Positions 1-3,759 of a DNA stretch of 6,837 nucleotides are shown in pieces. The DNA comes from an uncultured Phascolarctobacterium sp. GTDB lineage: Bacteria > Bacillota > Negativicutes > Acidaminococcales > Acidaminococcaceae. Position numbers and translations under genes: made by a program. The notes under the pieces are model-generated. The model saw only the letters and a list, made by a program, of their open reading frames with translations, had not been told where the DNA came from and ran no database searches. The stretch covers positions 1-6,837 of the forward strand of contig CAMFET010000042.1 of assembly GCA_945949475.1 (NCBI GenBank), given 5' to 3'. Every line of letters begins with the position of its first letter. Position 1 is the first letter of the stretch.

Positions 1-677
1 GGAGTATGCATAATGTGCGAAAAACGTTTTTCGGCCTCGTTAATGGAGAGACGTCGAAAAACTGCCTTGAGAATAAAGCTCCAGCCCAACCAATTGGCCA
101 GAGCAAAGGGTGATTTGCGCAGGGCAAAAATTTCGCGCGTCAGCTTTTGGCTGTTCAGCACTACCTCCCTGCCGACGAGCAATAAATTGCCGCCGGTAAA
201 GGTGCCATCGGTTACCGTGCCAAAGGTTCGTTTAGCATCGGGATAGCTTTTTAAACAGGCATCCTTGGGGATAATAGTATAATATATGCCCTTGCCAGGA
301 ACGCGCTCGCACTGCTGGATAAAGTCCTGCACGCCAGCAGCTGTCAAAAGGGGAATATCGTCGCAGGCAAAAATAATGTTCTCGCTGCAGTCCTTGCCTA
401 GCGAATTAACTGCAGCAGCGGCGGTGGAGGGCATATCACCAGCGGCCTCGCACAGGCTTACCTGCGGGGGCAATGCTGCTGCAAGCTCAGGTAAGGCATC
501 GGCATTAGCAGCAAGCACAATGCGGCGCACACGGCCACTGGCCAGCAGTGCCTCGCTAATATAATCCACCATGCGGCGTCCGTTAAGCGGGGCTAAACAG
601 CGCAGCTCCGTGCCGCACAGCTCCTTTAGCCAGGGGGCACGGCCGCCCGCCAAAATCACGGCATCATATTGCTGCAT
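1..677 (-). CDS. MobA-like NTP transferase (nucleotidyltransferase family), 3' end cut by window edge
   Basis: Reading the minus strand from the ATG at 677-675 gives 225 uninterrupted codons, still open at the left edge. The start MQQYDAVILAGG is the nucleotide-binding loop of GT-A-fold NTP transferases (NTP_transf_3/MobA-like). An acidic pair (D106-D107, in FACDDIPLL) sits where the metal-binding DxD-like motif is expected, and a TGGN motif (161-164) follows. These enzymes move a nucleotidyl group from an NTP to a sugar phosphate, cofactor or similar acceptor; the acceptor cannot be told here. The usual Lys after the loop appears to be Arg (R26). The ATG overlaps the stop of the GntR gene (TAATG) and has an AAGG-type ribosome site inside that gene, so translation is probably coupled. 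It is the third gene of the ispE operon. It is not an obvious IspD, whose N-terminal signature differs. Family is fairly sure; substrate is unknown. Confidence 0.85.
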   Translation of the reverse strand, partial: MQQYDAVILAGGRAPWLKELCGTELRCLAPLNGRRMVDYISEALLASGRVRRIVLAANADALPELAAALPPQVSLCEAAGDMPSTAAAAVNSLGKDCSENIIFACDDIPLLTAAGVQDFIQQCERVPGKGIYYTIIPKDACLKSYPDAKRTFGTVTDGTFTGGNLLLVGREVVLNSQKLTREIFALRKSPFALANWLGWSFILKAVFRRLSINEAEKRFSHIMHT

Positions 678-1366
678 TATCTCGCCTTCTTCTTGGGCTC
701 GGCAATGGAGCGCAGCAGAGTGTGCTCAGCGTTTTCGATATGCACGCGCGCTGCATGCTGGGCTCTTTCCACATCGCGAGAGGCAATGGCATCCACCAAA
801 TTGCGGTGCTCGTCCATGGTCTCCACCAAACGACCGGGATAGCTCATGGAGCGGCCGCGGATACCGGTGAGCTGCTCGCGCAGATTGTTGATGATGCTGC
901 GCAGACGCTCGTTGCGGCTGGCATTATATAAAACATCGTGGAAGGCAGTGTCCACCTCAACGATTTTATTCATATCGCGATTTGCCACATGCTGACCGAT
1001 TTCGTGCAGATAGCCGTTCATGCTTTCCAGCTCCTCATCGGTGATGCGCTCAGCGGCGAGGCCGGCTGCCAGCACATCCAGGCAGGTGCGTACCTCGTAA
1101 ATTTCGGTGATATCCTTAATGGAAATATCGGCTACATAGGTGCCGCGACGCGGAATCATCACCACGAAGCCCTCCAGCTCCAGCTTGCGGATAGCCTCGC
1201 GCACGGGGGTGCGGCTCACGCCCATCTCGTCAGCCAGCTGGATTTCCATCAGGCGTTCACCGGGGCTAAAGGTGCCATCGATAATAGCTTGGCGAATGTT
1301 CTCACAAACCAGCTCGCGCAATGGCTTGTAGCTATCAAGTTTTATAGGTTGCAAATGTCCAGACAT
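677..1366 (-). CDS. GntR-family transcriptional regulator, FadR subfamily with FCD domain
   Basis: This 229-residue protein is the normal length for FadR-type GntR regulators. Residues about 16-79 form the winged helix-turn-helix: LADEMGVSRTPVREAIRKLE (44-63) is the recognition helix region and RRGTYVA (73-79) the wing. Residues about 85-215 are the all-helical FCD ligand domain. D139, H143, H187 and H209 are at the positions that bind a metal ion in this family, so the effector is probably a small organic acid or similar metabolite held at the metal; its identity is not visible. The tail is basic (KKKAR). The gene starts 1 nt after the ispE stop, has an AGGGAGG ribosome site, and its TAA overlaps the next gene's ATG. 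Family knowledge says such proteins bind palindromes with a GT-Nx-AC core. The palindrome at 2249-2268 over the operon promoter has that core, so autoregulation is a reasonable inference. Confidence 0.95.
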   Translation of the reverse strand: MSGHLQPIKLDSYKPLRELVCENIRQAIIDGTFSPGERLMEIQLADEMGVSRTPVREAIRKLELEGFVVMIPRRGTYVADISIKDITEIYEVRTCLDVLAAGLAAERITDEELESMNGYLHEIGQHVANRDMNKIVEVDTAFHDVLYNASRNERLRSIINNLREQLTGIRGRSMSYPGRLVETMDEHRNLVDAIASRDVERAQHAARVHIENAEHTLLRSIAEPKKKAR

Positions 1367-1367
1367 A

Positions 1368-2237
1368 TTAGTAAATCCTCCCTACGGTAGTAGTAATGGC
1401 TGTTTCTACCTCAAAATCAGCCAGAGCTGCAACTATTTGTTCCGCTGTTTGCTCATCACGGGCAAAAGCGAAAACTGTAGGGCCGCTGCCGCTCATCAAT
1501 GCATAATAAGCACCGGCGCTGAGCATGGCGGCTTTAATAGAAGCGATAATAGGATGGGCAGGAATGGTAACCGTTTCTAGCACGTTGCCCATATAGGGAA
1601 CGAGTGCAGGGGCACCCTCTGCCAAGCGGTCCTGCAGCTGCCAAATGCAGGGGGAGTGCACTACGCGACCCCTGTTATAATGCTGATAAACCCAAGCTGT
1701 GGAAACCTCCAGCCCCTTGGGCTTGGCTAGTACCACCAGCGCCTGCGGCAAATCGGCGAGCTTGGTTAAAACCTCGCCGCGCCCGGTGGCCAGCATGGTG
1801 CCGCCTTCGATGCAGAAGGGGATATCACTGCCAAGCTGGGCTGCTAGTTGTTCCAGCTCGTGCTTAGCTAAATGCAGCTGCCAATATTTATTAAGGCCGC
1901 GCAGCACGGCAGCAGCATCAGCACTGCCACCAGCAAGGCCTGCAGCCAAAAATATTTTTTTGTTCAAGGCAATGTGAACGTTCGGAATTATGCCGGCATG
2001 CTTAGCCAAAAGGGCAGCCGCCTTATAAGCAAGGTTATCGCTGCCACAGCTAAGGCCAGGAATATTGGTCGAAATATCGATTTTGCCATCACCGCTGCCG
2101 GGAGTAATAATAACCTCATCACAAAGCCCCACGCTTTGCATAATCATGCTGACCTCATGGTAGCCGTCCTCGCGGCGTCCCAAGATGTCTAAGCCTAGGT
2201 TAATTTTAGCGTATGCCACTTCAGTAATTTGCTTCAT
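1368..2237 (-). CDS. ispE: 4-diphosphocytidyl-2-C-methyl-D-erythritol kinase (IspE)
   Basis: IspE phosphorylates the 2-hydroxyl of CDP-methylerythritol using ATP, the fourth step of the MEP (non-mevalonate) isoprenoid pathway, in the cytoplasm. The 289-residue product has the typical length and all GHMP-kinase marks. These are AKINLGLDILGRREDGYHE near the N-terminus (K11 is the expected catalytic lysine), the ATP-binding glycine-rich loop AAGLAGGSADAAA (98-110), SDIPF with D138 as the expected catalytic aspartate, and the C-terminal SGSGPT loop (249-254). The chosen ATG has an AGGTGG ribosome site 7 nt upstream. It is the first gene of a minus-strand operon with the GntR regulator and the NTP transferase. 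No other MEP gene lies in the window. The association with a GntR regulator suggests metabolite-responsive control of the operon, but that is inferred. Confidence 0.98.
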   Translation of the reverse strand: MKQITEVAYAKINLGLDILGRREDGYHEVSMIMQSVGLCDEVIITPGSGDGKIDISTNIPGLSCGSDNLAYKAAALLAKHAGIIPNVHIALNKKIFLAAGLAGGSADAAAVLRGLNKYWQLHLAKHELEQLAAQLGSDIPFCIEGGTMLATGRGEVLTKLADLPQALVVLAKPKGLEVSTAWVYQHYNRGRVVHSPCIWQLQDRLAEGAPALVPYMGNVLETVTIPAHPIIASIKAAMLSAGAYYALMSGSGPTVFAFARDEQTAEQIVAALADFEVETAITTTVGRIY

Positions 2238-2248
2238 GCTCAGCCCAC

Positions 2249-2268
2249 CTGTCTACATATGTATACAG
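2249..2268. promoter_or_regulatory. Near-perfect 20-bp palindrome over the ispE promoter, probable repressor operator
   Basis: CTGTCTACATATGTATACAG matches its own reverse complement at 9 of 10 base pairs; the only mismatched pair is 2253/2264. It can also be read as two TGTNTACA 8-mers (2250-2257 and 2260-2267) exactly 10 bp, one helical turn, apart. It overlaps the last two bases of the predicted -10 and the expected start point, and touches the ispE ribosome site. The GT-N2-AC core fits the GntR-family operator pattern, and a GntR gene is in the same operon. The palindrome is seen directly; the bound protein is inferred. Confidence 0.65.
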
Positions 2269-2295
2269 TATTATTTTATACTGCTTTGGCGTCAA
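2267..2295 (-). promoter_or_regulatory. Predicted sigma-A-type promoter of the ispE operon
   Basis: On the minus strand a -35 TTGACG (2295-2290, 5/6 to consensus) is followed by a 17-bp spacer and a -10 AATACT (2272-2267, 4/6). A run of eight A residues (2310-2303) just upstream of the -35 could act as an UP element. The expected start point is near 2260, giving a leader of about 20 nt that still includes the AGGTGG ribosome site. The palindrome at 2249-2268 covers the start region. Confidence 0.6.
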
Positions 2296-2432
2296 CTGCA
2301 AGTTTTTTTTCGAACATTATGGGGAATTAAGCGTTTTTCATTCTCTTTTTATATTATATTTGCCAGCAGAGTGTGTAAAATAATTCTAAAATTCAATCTA
2401 TAGAGGTTGCTTTTTCTGTAAAAGATGATACT

Positions 2433-2438
2433 ATACTA
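2433..2438 (+). promoter_or_regulatory. Possible -10 element for the yitT-family gene
   Basis: TATACT (5/6 to TATAAT) lies 39 nt before the start codon in an AT-rich region. There is no convincing -35 at 16-18 bp; TTGCTT at 2407-2412 is 20 bp away. The region 2296-2432 is AT-rich and shows no coding signal. Weak evidence, listed as the best candidate only. Confidence 0.3.
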
Positions 2439-2477
2439 TGAAGAGCATTATTGAGTATCGTTTAAAGGAGTCCTTAT

Positions 2478-3377
2478 ATGCAAATCAATTGGAAGAAAAC
2501 TCTCTATCAATATTTTATGGTTACCTTGGCCTGCGTCATTATGGGTGTGGCCTTGAATGTGTTTTATATGCCTAACAAAATGCTCAGTGGTGGTATCGGT
2601 GGTGTCGCTGTGCTTGCTTATTATATCGGTAACCTGCCAATGGGCGCTACGAGCTTAATTTGTAATGTGCCCTTGTTTTTCCTAGCCTATAAATATATGG
2701 ATAGACAGTATACCATCGGTGCCCTTTATGGCATTGTGGCCTTTTCTATTTCCTTGGATGCCTTTCATTTCCTGTCCAGCTATCAGGTGGTCCACGACAA
2801 GCTGCTGGCTTGTATTGCGGGTGGTGTGCTTTATGGCATTGGCGCTGCTTGCATGTATCGGGTGGGCGGTTCCAGTGGTGGTACGGATATTATCGGCGCT
2901 ATCATCCAAAAGCATTATTCCATCAGCATTAGCACTACAGGCTTTATTTTTAATCTGGGGTTGCTGTTCGTCAGCGTCTTTTTCTTCGGTATTGAGCCGG
3001 TGCTGTATACCCTGCTGACCTTTTTTGTCATGACTAAAACCTGTAACACCTTTACTATTGGCTTTGATTACAAGAAGAATATTATCATTATCAGCAATAA
3101 GCATCACGAGATTGCTGAGGGAATCATTAAGGTTGTAGGTCGTGGCGTTACCTATCTGCACGGCGAGGGCGCTTTTACCCATCAGGAGCGGGAGGTGCTC
3201 TTTGTTGTGGCTAAGCTAACCCAGCTAGCTAAGATTCGCAGTATTTGTAAGGAAATAGACCCGGACGCATTTATGATTATTCACGATGTGAATGATGTTT
3301 TTGGCCGTGGCTTTACGCTGAAGGCTTCTGGGCCTGCTGCTCTGGAAAAGCGGGAGAAAATGGAGAAGCATAGATAA
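2478..3377 (+). CDS. YitT family membrane protein (DUF161 membrane part plus C-terminal DUF2179 domain)
   Basis: The 299-residue product has the usual length and layout of the YitT family. About five or six hydrophobic membrane segments fill residues 10-175. They contain the family marks NVFYMPNKMLSGGIGG (27-42) and RVGGSSGGTDIIG (128-140). A soluble C-terminal domain of about 85 residues (from about 199) reads GRGVTYL...EVLFVVAK...IDPDAFMIIHDVNDVFGRGF, the DUF2179 pattern. This domain is predicted to face the cytoplasm. Family members are inner-membrane proteins without a firmly established biochemical role, so no transport substrate is claimed. The start is supported by AAAGGAG 7 nt upstream. 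The gene stands alone: it diverges from ispE across 240 bp and is followed by its own hairpin terminator. Nothing in the sequence ties it functionally to its neighbours. No truncation or frameshift is seen. Confidence 0.93.
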   Translation: MQINWKKTLYQYFMVTLACVIMGVALNVFYMPNKMLSGGIGGVAVLAYYIGNLPMGATSLICNVPLFFLAYKYMDRQYTIGALYGIVAFSISLDAFHFLSSYQVVHDKLLACIAGGVLYGIGAACMYRVGGSSGGTDIIGAIIQKHYSISISTTGFIFNLGLLFVSVFFFGIEPVLYTLLTFFVMTKTCNTFTIGFDYKKNIIIISNKHHEIAEGIIKVVGRGVTYLHGEGAFTHQEREVLFVVAKLTQLAKIRSICKEIDPDAFMIIHDVNDVFGRGFTLKASGPAALEKREKMEKHR

Positions 3378-3389
3378 TATATAAATAAT

Positions 3390-3454
3390 GCCCCAGCGTG
3401 GCGAGGGAGATGGTTTTTGCAAAGCACATCTATCGCTGCGCTGGGGCGCTTTTT
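3390..3454 (+). terminator. Intrinsic terminator after the yitT-family gene
   Basis: GCCCCAGCG (3390-3398) pairs perfectly with CGCTGGGGC (3439-3447). The stem continues inward through two G.U pairs and GCGA/TCGC (3401-3404 with 3433-3436). After a small bulge, AGATG (3408-3412) pairs with CATCT (3427-3431). A short T run (TTTTT, 3450-3454) follows the stem after GC. It starts 12 nt past the stop codon. The stem is longer and the T run shorter than average, but position and form fit a Rho-independent terminator. Confidence 0.85.
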
Positions 3455-3519
3455 GTGTAGGTAATGATAGCGTGCGAAAGGAAATGTTAGAGCTTGTTCG
3501 CAATGCCAACGAAAAATCT

Positions 3520-3548
3520 TTGCTCATACTATGCTAAACTTGGATAAT
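3520..3548 (+). promoter_or_regulatory. Possible upstream promoter of the kinase gene
   Basis: TTGCTC (3520-3525, 3/6) is followed at exactly 17 bp by GATAAT (3543-3548, 5/6 to TATAAT). It could act in tandem with the stronger candidate at 3579-3607. Weak -35, so low confidence. Confidence 0.3.
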
Positions 3549-3578
3549 ATTAATAAATGCGGCTAAATCAAAAATTAG

Positions 3579-3607
3579 TTGTCTGCTAATGATAGAAGTG
3601 TTATAAT
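3579..3607 (+). promoter_or_regulatory. Predicted main promoter of the hybrid kinase gene
   Basis: TTGTCT (3579-3584, 4/6) lies exactly 17 bp before a perfect TATAAT (3602-3607). The expected start point is about 3614, giving a leader of about 145 nt. This is the best promoter match between the yitT terminator and the kinase start. Confidence 0.5.
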
Positions 3608-3722
3608 TTAAGCAGATTATATAGATTATAGAAAGCCAAGATGTTTTGTATGTTAAAAACATTCGTACTTTTAGAATTTGCATAATATAAAATCCTTTTT
3701 AAGCAAAAGTAATTTTATGTCA

Positions 3723-3738
3723 CTATTGTTTACAATAG
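3723..3738. repeat. Inverted repeat CTATTGT-TT-ACAATAG before the kinase start
   Basis: Two perfect 7-bp arms flank a 2-bp centre, ending 21 nt before the first ATG. Its centre reads TTGTTTACAA, a GT-N2-AC core like that in the ispE palindrome. It could be a protein-binding operator, or a weak leader hairpin just ahead of the ribosome site. TACAAT (3731-3736) inside it resembles a -10 but has no -35 partner. Confidence 0.5.
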
Positions 3739-3759
3739 AGCGTAATTTGGGGAGCGTTA

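Larger units (their letters stand above)
3461..3759. other. AT-rich regulatory region upstream of the hybrid kinase
   Basis: No credible coding sequence lies here on either strand. What can be seen, in order: TGCGAA/TTCGCA arms (3473-3478 and 3497-3502) around an 18-nt loop; two candidate promoters (separate entries); a direct repeat AGATTATA at 3614-3621 and 3623-3630; a small hairpin ATGTTTT/AAAACAT (3641-3647 with 3656-3662, 8-nt loop); and an inverted repeat at 3723-3738. No riboswitch class was recognised. Confidence 0.6.

Noticed and set aside
13..564. Plus-strand open frames of 77 and 92 codons opposite the NTP transferase
   Set aside because: They are antisense to a gene with clear family motifs, have low-complexity Ala/Ser-rich products without recognisable domains, and lack ribosome sites.
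938..1390. 150-codon plus-strand open frame opposite the GntR gene
   Set aside because: Its product is rich in His/Ala/Gln with no domain. It is the mirror of a well-supported GntR/FCD coding frame.
2682..3182. 166-codon minus-strand open frame opposite the yitT-family gene
   Set aside because: It is antisense to a membrane protein with clear family motifs; the product shows no domain.
3225..3527. 100-codon minus-strand frame crossing the yitT terminator
   Set aside because: It runs through the terminator hairpin into the yitT coding region; no domain and no convincing ribosome site.
3731..3736. TACAAT as the kinase -10 element
   Set aside because: No -35-like hexamer at 16-18 bp, and it lies inside a symmetric repeat. 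The promoter at 3579-3607 is a better match.
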